Source: Bacteroidales bacterium (lineage in GTDB: Bacteria; Bacteroidota; Bacteroidia; Bacteroidales; F082). From it: a stretch of 26,610 nt of DNA. Positions 8,102 through 16,353 of this stretch are shown piece after piece (within the stretch, counting starts at the first letter, position 1; every line of letters starts with the position of its first letter). Under the pieces are notes generated by a model. It saw nothing but the letters and a program-made list of their open reading frames with translations, did no database searches and was not told the origin of the DNA. The stretch covers positions 1-26,610 of the forward strand of contig JAILDR010000029.1 in assembly GCA_024689285.1 (NCBI GenBank). The letters are read 5' to 3'. The position numbers were made by a program, and so were the translations under genes.

Positions 8102-8661
8102 TGCACTTTGAAGTCTATGGTTGCTATGGTTAATTCATCACCTATATGTATCGGTGCTCCAACGCCGGCGGTGAGTCTCACGCCGTTGACGAAAGTGCCG
8201 TTGGTGGAGCCGTTGTCGACGACCATCCATCCCATCGGTGTTTTTGAGAACGCTCCGTGCTTGCCGGATATGTATTTGCATGAGGCGAACTCAGGATAAA
8301 TGCCCGACGTGCGCCCAAACTGTCCCTCACGCAAAGGCAACACCCAGCCGTTGCCGACGATTTTGGTAGGGCCGGCTGGCGCATTCGCTCCACTGATTGC
8401 CGTGCCTTGCGGCATGTCGCTGTCCTGCTGCGGCTGTTGGGGAATTGTTTGTGGTTGCTGGGCAACTGCTTGCGGCTGTTGGGCACTGCCGTTGAGGTAT
8501 TTCCTTCCCGGGACGAGGTCGCTGCCGCACACTGGGCATTCGCGTCCTCGGTTGGGTTTGGGGCGTTTGCACTCGGAGCACCACATCAGCTCGGTGCCGC
8601 ATTGGTCGCAAAAAGCGCTGTCGTCGGGAATCATGGCCCGACAGCTGGGGCATTGTATCAT
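8098..8661 (-). CDS. zinc-ribbon and FHA domain phosphothreonine-binding protein
   Basis: This 187-aa protein has an N-terminal double zinc-ribbon region with cysteine pairs C4/C7, C18/C21, C28/C31 and C42/C45. A low-complexity Gln/Pro linker (about 60-80) follows, then an FHA domain (about 105-187). The FHA phosphopeptide-binding residues are visible: GR at 116-117, S132 and H135 in ISGKHGAF, and N150-GSTNGTFVNG. FHA domains recognise phosphothreonine, so this is the natural reader for the neighbouring kinase. The start at 8661 is fixed by the first CxxC close to the N-terminus (MIQCPSC) and by a 4-nt overlap with the AAA gene's stop. It has no membrane segment. It may tether phosphorylated partners to the zinc-ribbon AAA protein; that is inference. 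Confidence 0.93.
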   Translation of the reverse strand: MIQCPSCRAMIPDDSAFCDQCGTELMWCSECKRPKPNRGRECPVCGSDLVPGRKYLNGSAQQPQAVAQQPQTIPQQPQQDSDMPQGTAISGANAPAGPTKIVGNGWVLPLREGQFGRTSGIYPEFASCKYISGKHGAFSKTPMGWMVVDNGSTNGTFVNGVRLTAGVGAPIHIGDELTIATIDFKVQ

Positions 8662-11600
8662 ATCACATCCTCCATTTTAATCGTTTTACGTTCTTCCGCA
8701 GTAGGCGCGCCGCCTTCTTCGGCGAGGCGGGCGGCCAGGTTGCTCTTCACCTCGTCGAAGAGGTTGCGGGCCTCGCGACCGTTGCCGAAAGTGCGGCCTC
8801 GGGTGTTGTACATCATCGTGAGCTTGCCGCGCACAGCGTTTTCGGCCATCGGGTCGAGGGTGTATCCGCCCTTGCGGGCATGAATCATGAAGATGTCGAA
8901 AAGCTCTTGCGGTGAGTAGTCGTCGAACACGATGCGGTTCTGTTTGGGGAAGCGCGACTCGAAGCCGCTGTTTTCGGCCAAGAACTGTTGCATCTCGAAG
9001 GAATAGCCGGCGGCGATGCAGACGAACTTGCCACGGTCGTTCTCGAGCCGTGCGACAAGTGTTTCGAGGGCGCTGCGACCAAATTGGTCTGAGGCGAGCT
9101 GATATGCCTCGTCGATGAAAAGTATGCCTCCCATGGCACTGTCAATCATGTGCGAGGTGATGGCCTCGGTGTCACCCACATATCTTCCGACAAGGTTAGC
9201 CTTTCCAACCTCCACGACGTTGGGCGACGGGAGCGCACCCATGGAATAGAGTATCTTGCCCATGAGCCGAGCCACCGTGGTCTTGCCAGTGCCGGGATTG
9301 CCGAGGAAAAGATAGTGTCCGAGCGGAATCTCGGGGCGACGGTTCTCAACGCGGGCACTCTCAATCTCGTTGTTGATGGTATGGGCGAGCTTCGTGAGCG
9401 ATGCCTTGACGCCACCAAGACCGATGAGTTGGTTTAGTTCTTGGAGACATTCGTCGATCGACACCTTTTCTGGCTCCACGTAGGGAATGTCGTCGGCGTA
9501 GGCAGTATAGGCGGTTTGAAGGATTTCGGGCGTCCATTGGTCGTAGGGCACCGAGGCGACGCGATTGTTGATGTTGGTTTTGGTTTCCGCAACCTTTTTC
9601 ATGGCCTCGCCTGCGTTGCCAAACTTGTCGTCTTTCATGGCCACCATGTTGCGGAACATGTTGAGTGCCTTCATGCGCACGGTGTCGTCGGCGAGGGTGA
9701 AGTTGTATTTCTTGGCCTTGGCTGCTCTCTCGTAGATTTCGAGAAGTTCCTCGGCGGTGTAGTCGTCGATGTGGATGGTGTGCGAAAAACGCCGCTTCAG
9801 TCCGGGGTTGGAGTTCATGAACGTGGCCATTTGCTTGGGATAGCCTGCGCAGACGACGACAAACTTGCCCGCCTCGTTCTCCATGCGCGTCATGAGGGTC
9901 TGCACGGCCTTCTTGCCTTCCGAGCTGGTGCTGCGACCCGCCTCGTCCATCGGTTCGAGGTCATAGGCCTCGTCGAGGAAGAGCACGCCGCCCATGGCCT
10001 CGTTGATGGCCTTGTCCATGTTCTTGTCGGATTCGTTGACATACATTCCGATGATGTCTTTCGGCACCTTCTCCGTCACCTTGTCGGTGCTGGTCACGCC
10101 GAGGGCCTTAAATATCTTGCCGAAGATGCGTGCTACGGTAGTCTTGCCCGTGCCGGGGTTGCCCGTGAGGATGAAGTTGTACTTGGTGAGTCCTTCCTGC
10201 GCCTCCCCCATCTCGATCAGTTGCTTCTGCACGGCAATCTCCTGAGCGATACGGCGGATGGCGTCTTTCACCGACTTCATGCCCACAAAGCCATCGAGTT
10301 CCTTCATTACGTCGTCGACAGATATTTCTTTGGCGTTGTCTTCGCCAACAATATCGGTATAAGTGAGAATTTGGTCATTAGCCCCGTGCTTGCTGTGGCG
10401 TTTGGTAGCAGCGTCGAAAAGGTTGCGCACCTCGCGGGCGTTGCCGAAAGTGTCGCTGCGTTTCAGATACATACGGTCGAACACTTTAGGGAGCATTTCC
10501 TCCGCTTTTGCGTCGAGGGTGAAAACGCCTGCGTCATCGACGTTACTGACGAGCATTTTGCGGAAGAGCTGTTCCAGCTCGCGTGCCGTATAGTCGGGGA
10601 ACTCGATGGTGACGTTGCAGCGCGACGGCAGTCCGGGGTTCATCCTTATAAATTCGCCCATTTCCTTGGTGTAGCCGGCCATGATGCACACGAATTCGCC
10701 TTTGCGGTTTTCGAGAAGGGGTAGTAGCGTGTTGACAGCATCAAGGCCAAAACCGCCAGTGCTGCCGTTGTTGCCCATCAGGGCGTATGCCTCATCGATG
10801 AACAGCACTCCTCCCATAGCCTTGTTGACGTAGTTCTTCACGTTGGCCTCCGAGTCTCCCACAAACTGTCCGATGAGGTCTTTTCCCGAAATTTCCACAA
10901 ACTGTCCAGTAGGCAGAGCTCCTATGGCGTTCAGTATCTCGCCAAACTTGCGGGCGAAAGTGGTCTTGCCGGTTCCTGGGTTGCCAGTGAACAGGTAGTG
11001 GTCCTTCAACAGTTTTTCCTTTGCACCTTTCTCCTTGCGCTTATTGACGTTGCTCACGATGGCCCTGATTTCGTCTTTCACGCTTTGCAGACCGATGTAG
11101 CCGTCCAACTCCCTGAAAATCTGTTCCTCCGTCTTGGGGACGAAAGTTTTTTCATCCTCAATGTCGACGGCTTCGATGGTGTCGCTGCCACGCAATTTGG
11201 CGCTGACGCACAAGTCGTTGGCCACTTTTTCGGCAAGGCGACCGTTGACGTAGGTCAGCTCTTTCTGCCGCATATACCATGAGAAATGAGCACGCAGCTT
11301 GGGCAAGGCTTCGTCGGCAATGTCCATGTGTTTCTCTTTCTTCAGCAAGGCCGAAGTCAGGCTGACGAGGTCGTCGATGGAGAAGGAATCCAGCTGGAAG
11401 CGGAACTCGAAAAGTCCTGCCACATCCTTGTTGTTCTCAAGGAAATTGGTCATGTCGTTGATGTCGCCGCTCAGGATGACGATGGGGGCTTTGCCGTTCT
11501 TCATCTTGTCGAACAGTTTGTCAAGCTCGCCCACGCGGTCGGCCTTGGTGATGGACAGCAGTTTTTGGGCGTTGTTGATGACCAATATCCCGTTTTGCAG

Positions 11601-11957
11601 GGCCGAGATGTTCTCGTCGAACTTGCCGAGAAACTCGTTCCATTCCGAAGCGGCCACCTCCTTGACGGGCTTGTCGGTAAGCCCCGCCTTGACCATCATG
11701 TCGGCGATGCTCTTGGCCATGTAGTGCTTGCCCGTGCCTGCATCGCCCATGATGAGGCAGTCGAGGCCCACACGGTTGCCCATCGAGGCGAGTTGCTTGG
11801 CCACTTTCAAGGTCTTGGTCAGTTTGTCGAACTCGGCCTGCATGGTTTTCTTGCCGATGATGCCTATCTCGTCGGCGACGGTTATCTTCTCACCGCAGAA
11901 ACGACAGAATTTCGCCTCGTCGCGGTTGGTCTTTTGGCATTTTTCACAGGTTTTCAT
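8658..11957 (-). CDS. zinc-ribbon protein with four AAA+ modules, three CbxX/CfxQ type
   Basis: This 1099-aa ATPase begins with a zinc ribbon (C4/C7, C18/C21). AAA module 1 (about 40-275) has a Walker A GDAGTGKH at 71-78. Its Walker B position reads ILVINNA (124-130), without Asp-Glu, so it may bind but not hydrolyse ATP. Modules 2, 3 and 4 are canonical, with Walker A GNPGTGKTT at 325, 599 and 886 and Walker B FIDEA, FLDEA and FIDEA at 386, 660 and 947. Each is preceded by an [IV]G[LM]xxVKxxI helix and followed by GY-sensor and (P)GLxSR-type arginines. Such modules occur in CbxX/CfxQ (Rubisco activase) and in EccA of type VII secretion, remodelling partner proteins in the cytosol. Tandem triplication plus a degenerate fourth module in one chain is far longer than a single CbxX (about 300 aa). 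It lies between the kinase and FHA genes. Confidence 0.93.
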   Translation of the reverse strand: MKTCEKCQKTNRDEAKFCRFCGEKITVADEIGIIGKKTMQAEFDKLTKTLKVAKQLASMGNRVGLDCLIMGDAGTGKHYMAKSIADMMVKAGLTDKPVKEVAASEWNEFLGKFDENISALQNGILVINNAQKLLSITKADRVGELDKLFDKMKNGKAPIVILSGDINDMTNFLENNKDVAGLFEFRFQLDSFSIDDLVSLTSALLKKEKHMDIADEALPKLRAHFSWYMRQKELTYVNGRLAEKVANDLCVSAKLRGSDTIEAVDIEDEKTFVPKTEEQIFRELDGYIGLQSVKDEIRAIVSNVNKRKEKGAKEKLLKDHYLFTGNPGTGKTTFARKFGEILNAIGALPTGQFVEISGKDLIGQFVGDSEANVKNYVNKAMGGVLFIDEAYALMGNNGSTGGFGLDAVNTLLPLLENRKGEFVCIMAGYTKEMGEFIRMNPGLPSRCNVTIEFPDYTARELEQLFRKMLVSNVDDAGVFTLDAKAEEMLPKVFDRMYLKRSDTFGNAREVRNLFDAATKRHSKHGANDQILTYTDIVGEDNAKEISVDDVMKELDGFVGMKSVKDAIRRIAQEIAVQKQLIEMGEAQEGLTKYNFILTGNPGTGKTTVARIFGKIFKALGVTSTDKVTEKVPKDIIGMYVNESDKNMDKAINEAMGGVLFLDEAYDLEPMDEAGRSTSSEGKKAVQTLMTRMENEAGKFVVVCAGYPKQMATFMNSNPGLKRRFSHTIHIDDYTAEELLEIYERAAKAKKYNFTLADDTVRMKALNMFRNMVAMKDDKFGNAGEAMKKVAETKTNINNRVASVPYDQWTPEILQTAYTAYADDIPYVEPEKVSIDECLQELNQLIGLGGVKASLTKLAHTINNEIESARVENRRPEIPLGHYLFLGNPGTGKTTVARLMGKILYSMGALPSPNVVEVGKANLVGRYVGDTEAITSHMIDSAMGGILFIDEAYQLASDQFGRSALETLVARLENDRGKFVCIAAGYSFEMQQFLAENSGFESRFPKQNRIVFDDYSPQELFDIFMIHARKGGYTLDPMAENAVRGKLTMMYNTRGRTFGNGREARNLFDEVKSNLAARLAEEGGAPTAEERKTIKMEDVI

Positions 11958-11976
11958 GGTCTTTGCACAGATTGTT

Positions 11977-14900
11977 TTAGAATATCACTTCTTCCGTTGT
12001 CTCAACCTTTTCTTCTTCCTTGTTCATGGCGTTTTGGCTTTGCCTTTCTTCCTTGTATGTGGCATTTTGGCTTGGGCCTTCTTCCTTGGTTGACGCTTGG
12101 GTATTGCTCTTTGCCTTTTTTGGCTCCTGTTTGGCAGGTTTTTTCTCTCTGGCGTGTTTCGCCTCGGGGTCAAACATCTTCTTCATGGTCTTGTCGCCCA
12201 CCACGCCGTCGGCGGTCAGTTTGTTGTCCTTTTGGAAGGCTTTCACGGCGGTACGTGTGGCGGCATCGAAGGTGCCGGAAGCCTCGCCCTCAAAGTAGCC
12301 CAACTGCTTGAGGCGTTTTTGCATCGCTGTCACGGCCTCGCCTTTGCTGCCTTTAGAGAGGTTCCCCGTCAGCACGGGCATGGCGATGGTTTCTTCAGCT
12401 TCAGCCGCTTTTTCCTCGACTTTGTCCCAGCCAAAGGTATGCGCTATCTTCTGCATGAACGGGCTTTGCGTTTCCGTTCCGCCACGCGGCAAAAGCAGGC
12501 TGAAACTCCAAAGCAACAGAGAGGAACCGATGAATATGAGGACATAAAGGCGACGGTTGGTGAGGTCGTTTTTCCACGCGTTGATGTATTTGTCGTCAAC
12601 CATGCCGCTGATGGATGAGTCGAACTCGGTTTCGTCGCTGTAGGCGTAGTAGAGCGGTTCCAGTATGTATTCCTCGAAGCCGGGCTTGTCGAATTTGCGG
12701 GCTTTCTTGGCGTATTCGCTCTTGTTGAAGACGGTCAGGAGGGTGAACGTGATCAAGGCCGCCAACACGACGATGAGGTAGAAATACAAGATGTACTGCC
12801 CAAGGAATTTCACCAAGAAGAAAAGCACGGCGGCACCCACCACGCCTATTATGATAGGTATCAGGCAGCCGTCGGTGTCGAGGACGAAATAGAGGATGGC
12901 GCCCACGACCAGTCCGACCGGCCAGATCCAGTTCTCCAGCTTGAAGCCCGACGTGTCGAGCGTGGGGTGCATGATGATGTTCACCACGAGCACTATGGCG
13001 AGCGCAGCAAGCGGCAGTACGCCCAAAAGCATCGACAGCAGGAACTGCGTCGCGTTGCGTCGGCTCTGCTTGGCTATCTTGCCCTTGCCCTTGCTGACGA
13101 TGCTCTTGACTTCGTCGGCGGCTTCGTCGAAACGCTTCACAGCGGTGTCGTCGGGGTCGATTTTGCTGACGTCCTCAAGGTATTCGTGCAGGAGTTTCTC
13201 GTAGGTGAACTGCGGCTTGAGGTTGGCGTTGGGGTCTTCGTGGTGCTGCACCGCGAGCCAGCCCCGCAAGCCGCGTTCCTCGTATTCTTTCTTGAGCGTC
13301 TTTTTCGAGAATCGGAACAGCTCGCTCACCGTGGTGACGTCGGCGTCCTCGTCTTCGAGATGGTAGACAGGGTCGATGCCGAAGCCCTTGATGACCTTCA
13401 TCCATGCCACCTGCTGGAGATAGTCCTCGTCTTTGGGTCCGGCTTTCTTTTGGTTGTCGTCGCTGTCATAATCAAGGCAATACTCCATCCAGTCGATTTG
13501 CTTGCGGAAACGCTCGCCCTTGGTTTTCATGAAATCGATGACGTATGAATCCTCCGACCCCAACCTTTTGAAATTGAAGGTGATGCCTCCGACCGCGTTG
13601 ATATTGAGATAGCGATATCGGGTGTCTTTTTTCTGCTTGTCATTATCGTAGTCCCAAATATTGCCTTTGCACTTGTTCCAACAAATATTATAGACATCGT
13701 TCAGCACTTTGCCAATGCCTTCGGCGGTCATAGCATAATGCGGGTCTTGGGGATCGTTGCAAAGGTTGATGTCCGAAAGCAGGTCGATGGTTTGGATGCG
13801 AAGCATGTAATCGTTAGGCAAGGCGTCGGCCAGCTTGGGGTCGCGTATCCTGACCCATTCCGTAAACTTTTGGCTTTTAATGGATTCGTCGGTGTCATAT
13901 GTCGCCGTTGCATGGCTGTAGAAGTCGGCGACTTCCTTCAAAGTGCTGGCTTTGCACGTCACTTTATTCCCTGTTTCCTTGTCGTTTCCTTCGAGTTCAA
14001 ACGGTCTTTCGTCCCAGAGGGCATATATGGCCGCAATGACACCGGCGTTTTGGTCGTAGGGGTAGCGGTTTTCGACGATGTCCTCTAATCGGGCTTGCAG
14101 TCCGGGATTGTCGGAGAACCAATTTTTGAATTGGCCTTTGTAAAGGTAACGCGCCGCGAGTACGAGGTCGTCCGCCATGAAGTCGGTCAGGTCTTCAAAG
14201 GTGTGTGCCGTCTGGTGTTTCGAGGCGTTGTAGACGATGTTGAGGTCGGCCTGTATCTCGTCTTCCTCGACTGGCACGTCCTGTCCGTCGTCGATGAAGG
14301 CTGCTATCGACTTGAAGTCCCAACGTTTTTCCGGGCTTTTGATGAGCAGTCCCCTCACGACGCGGTTGAGCGGGTCGGGGATGTCGTCGGGAATCTCTAT
14401 TGCACCTCTCATTTTGCGCAGCGAGTTTTCTTCTTCGGCGCGCTTGAAGGGCTTCTCGCCCATCCACATCGAGAGTATGGTCATGCCGAGCGAGTAGAAG
14501 TCGGCCTTGGGGGTCATCTCGCTCGAGATGCTCCCGTCGTCGTTCATGGTGGCGTTGTCTTCCTTGTAGATTTCGGGGGCGGCGTAAATCGGGGTGCGGT
14601 TGCGGCGCGTGACGCAGTATTTTCGCATGATGCCGTTGGTGGTCTCGGTTTTCAGCAGGTCGGCGATGCCGAAGTCGCACAGCACGCAGTTCCAAGTGGC
14701 GGGGTCTTTGATGAGGATGTTGGCGGGTTTCACGTCTTTGTGGAGCACGTTGGCCTGGTGCATCTGGTCGAGGGTCATGGCGATGCTGTAGGCGATGAGG
14801 AGGATGGCTTGCGCTTTCTTCTCGTGCTTGGGGTCGGCGGGGAAGTTGAAGTCGATTTGTGCCGCGCTTTTGCCTTCCACAAACTCCATCAACTCGAAGG

Positions 14901-15354
14901 TGTCGCCAAAGTCCACAATGTCAACGATGTAGTCTTTGCTTTTCAGCGGCTTCAAGGCTTCCAGCACTTTCTTGTTGGTACGGAATCCGGGGTGACAGAG
15001 TTTCAAGGCGTATGACTTGTTGCCTTCCTTCACTTGGAAGATCTCGCCTTCGGTGCCGCTGTCAAGACATGCCGTTATGGTGCAGTTGTGGCCGCCCACC
15101 GCCACGTTGTCGCCCACTTGGTGCGTAAACCCTGATGCCGACTGGCCTTGGGGTCTTGCAGCCCCTTTCGGCACGGCGGTCTTTTCGGGCGCTGTTGCTG
15201 TTTTCTCGGGTGCCGTTACTGTCTTTTCAGGAGCAGTCGCCGTTTTCTCCGGGGCGGTCGCCGTCTTTTCGGGAGCAGGCGCAGCACTCTCGGGTTTCAT
15301 CTGCGACGCGAGGTCTTTCAGCGACCTTTTAGGGTTGTTGTTATTGTTGTCCAT
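11977..15354 (-). CDS. transmembrane Ser/Thr protein kinase with peptidoglycan-binding domain
   Basis: This 1125-aa protein opens with a short polar stretch and five 7-residue APEKTAT-like repeats (27-61). A eukaryote-like kinase domain (about 85-355) follows, with G-loop DSGTEGEIFQV, Lys118 (YALKLC), catalytic loop HKDVKPANIL (Asp207, Asn212), DFG at 227 and APE at 259. The HKD in place of HRD makes it a non-canonical RD-loop kinase, but all catalytic residues are present. Residues about 370-765 are an unassigned cytosolic region. About five hydrophobic helices follow (near 769-795, 808-825, 830-848, 852-876, 936-955). A PG_binding_1-like domain (about 995-1060: LSKGSKGEAVTAMQKRLKQL, GTFDAATRTAVKAFQ) comes next and then a Lys/Glu-rich tail. 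An odd helix number puts the PG-binding domain outside. This resembles PASTA kinases in concept, with a different sensor. Confidence 0.93.
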   Translation of the reverse strand: MDNNNNNPKRSLKDLASQMKPESAAPAPEKTATAPEKTATAPEKTVTAPEKTATAPEKTAVPKGAARPQGQSASGFTHQVGDNVAVGGHNCTITACLDSGTEGEIFQVKEGNKSYALKLCHPGFRTNKKVLEALKPLKSKDYIVDIVDFGDTFELMEFVEGKSAAQIDFNFPADPKHEKKAQAILLIAYSIAMTLDQMHQANVLHKDVKPANILIKDPATWNCVLCDFGIADLLKTETTNGIMRKYCVTRRNRTPIYAAPEIYKEDNATMNDDGSISSEMTPKADFYSLGMTILSMWMGEKPFKRAEEENSLRKMRGAIEIPDDIPDPLNRVVRGLLIKSPEKRWDFKSIAAFIDDGQDVPVEEDEIQADLNIVYNASKHQTAHTFEDLTDFMADDLVLAARYLYKGQFKNWFSDNPGLQARLEDIVENRYPYDQNAGVIAAIYALWDERPFELEGNDKETGNKVTCKASTLKEVADFYSHATATYDTDESIKSQKFTEWVRIRDPKLADALPNDYMLRIQTIDLLSDINLCNDPQDPHYAMTAEGIGKVLNDVYNICWNKCKGNIWDYDNDKQKKDTRYRYLNINAVGGITFNFKRLGSEDSYVIDFMKTKGERFRKQIDWMEYCLDYDSDDNQKKAGPKDEDYLQQVAWMKVIKGFGIDPVYHLEDEDADVTTVSELFRFSKKTLKKEYEERGLRGWLAVQHHEDPNANLKPQFTYEKLLHEYLEDVSKIDPDDTAVKRFDEAADEVKSIVSKGKGKIAKQSRRNATQFLLSMLLGVLPLAALAIVLVVNIIMHPTLDTSGFKLENWIWPVGLVVGAILYFVLDTDGCLIPIIIGVVGAAVLFFLVKFLGQYILYFYLIVVLAALITFTLLTVFNKSEYAKKARKFDKPGFEEYILEPLYYAYSDETEFDSSISGMVDDKYINAWKNDLTNRRLYVLIFIGSSLLLWSFSLLLPRGGTETQSPFMQKIAHTFGWDKVEEKAAEAEETIAMPVLTGNLSKGSKGEAVTAMQKRLKQLGYFEGEASGTFDAATRTAVKAFQKDNKLTADGVVGDKTMKKMFDPEAKHAREKKPAKQEPKKAKSNTQASTKEEGPSQNATYKEERQSQNAMNKEEEKVETTEEVIF
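12022..12087 (-). repeat. two 33-nt tandem repeats in the kinase C-terminal tail
   Basis: The coding strand specifies KEEGPSQNATY and KEERQSQNAMN back to back, followed by a partial third unit KEEEK. The 33-nt units are imperfect. This low-complexity tail follows the PG-binding domain and may vary in copy number between strains. Confidence 0.7.
15172..15276 (-). repeat. five 21-nt tandem repeats encoding APEKTAT in the kinase N-terminus
   Basis: Five successive imperfect 21-nt units encode APEKTAT, APEKTAT, APEKTVT, APEKTAT and APEKTAV just ahead of the kinase domain. The repeats hold many Thr residues in a flexible Pro/Ala context, so they could be autophosphorylation sites or a spacer; that role is inferred. 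Confidence 0.85.
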
Positions 15355-15389
15355 GCTTGTTATTTAATTTGTTATGTTTCTTTTTTTTT

Positions 15390-15422
15390 GTCTCGCGTCC
15401 CGCGTCTCGCAGTCCCGCGTCC
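15390..15422. repeat. short GC-rich heptamer repeat between the zinc-ribbon and kinase genes
   Basis: On the + strand the units are GTCTCGC, GTCCCGC, GTCTCGC, a single A, GTCCCGC and GTCC, ending at the stop codon of the zinc-ribbon gene. A run of T (15381-15389) adjoins. It fills about half of the 67-nt gap, the longest inside the operon. No hairpin potential of note is seen. Confidence 0.75.
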
Positions 15423-16342
15423 TAATCAATCCTCTTATACACTTTCCGCGGTTTCTCCACTTCCTCTTCGCGTGTCGACCAAACATCGACGGTCCTTGTG
15501 GTCCAGTACCCGCCATATTCCCTAACGAGACATTCTTCCGGGCTTCTGTGGAAAACCTGGCACCGGTTGCACACCCATCCCATTCTTTCAATTTGTTGGG
15601 AGATGTATGAGACGGTCACTTTTTCCTTGTAGGTCTCCATGACGGCCACCTTTCGGGCGGTGGAGTAGTTGCGTTGCTCTTGGGGCGTGCTTCCCGCCGG
15701 AGGCACCATCGATTCCAGCACTTTGTTGGCTTCTTCCACCATGCGTTGGTATTCAGCCTGTATCTCCTCGCGGCTGCGCGAACTGCTTTGTTTGGGCTGC
15801 GCCTTGGGTTTTTCGGAGGGTTTGAAACCCACCTTGCCCATCAGTTGGCGCAGGCGCAGCTCTTTCTCGGTCGGCTCGTGCGGGGTGTCGTCGGGGGTAC
15901 CGTCGTCATCGGTGGCGTTTTGCATCTCGGCTTCGAGTTCGGCCATCTTGACCAAGATGCTGACGGCTTCCTGCACCTTGGGGTCAGCCTTGGCCTTCTC
16001 TACGGCCTTGCGGGCGGCACGCGAGAGCGGCCGGTTGCACTGTCGGCAGAAACTCCTGAAATTGAGGGCGCCGCAATCGGGGCAAGTGACACCGTCGGAG
16101 GGCATCCCGCACTCAGGGCAGTCGATGTCGATGGCGGTCATGCTTGCGCCACAAAAGGTGCAATATTCCACGAGCCTATGGCCACACGCGGGACAAATCT
16201 CGTAATCGGCCTCAACCGTTGCGCCGCAATATGGACAATCTCCCGAACCGACATTCCCATTGACGTTGGCATTGGGCTTTACGGCCTTTTGCATTTGCTC
16301 GTCGGCCCGCACACGAACTTGCTCTCTCTCATTAGTTTCCAT
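15422..16342 (-). CDS. multi-zinc-ribbon protein of unknown function
   Basis: I start this 306-aa protein at the ATG at 16342; a GTG 57 nt upstream would overlap the preceding gene by 46 nt. Residues 36-102 hold six CxxC knuckles (C36/C39, C50/C53, C61/C64, C75/C78, C87/C90, C99/C102), enough for three zinc ribbons. A helical, charged middle part (105-215) follows. A C-terminal domain (about 225-306) contains its own cysteines (CNRC at 258-261, C271) in GWVCNRCQVFHRSPEECL. There is no signal peptide or membrane segment. Zinc ribbons here usually mediate protein or nucleic acid contacts. The same ribbon type opens the AAA and FHA proteins of this operon, which suggests a shared docking logic. 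It starts 11 nt after the preceding stop. I do not recognise a named family. Confidence 0.85.
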   Translation of the reverse strand: METNEREQVRVRADEQMQKAVKPNANVNGNVGSGDCPYCGATVEADYEICPACGHRLVEYCTFCGASMTAIDIDCPECGMPSDGVTCPDCGALNFRSFCRQCNRPLSRAARKAVEKAKADPKVQEAVSILVKMAELEAEMQNATDDDGTPDDTPHEPTEKELRLRQLMGKVGFKPSEKPKAQPKQSSSRSREEIQAEYQRMVEEANKVLESMVPPAGSTPQEQRNYSTARKVAVMETYKEKVTVSYISQQIERMGWVCNRCQVFHRSPEECLVREYGGYWTTRTVDVWSTREEEVEKPRKVYKRID

Positions 16343-16353
16343 GGCTTGCTTTT

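Noticed and set aside
9441..10724. Long + strand open frame opposite the AAA+ gene
   Set aside because: It is a shadow of the GC-biased AAA coding strand, with His/Val/Gly-rich low-grade sequence and no domain. Its antisense partner has clear Walker motifs.
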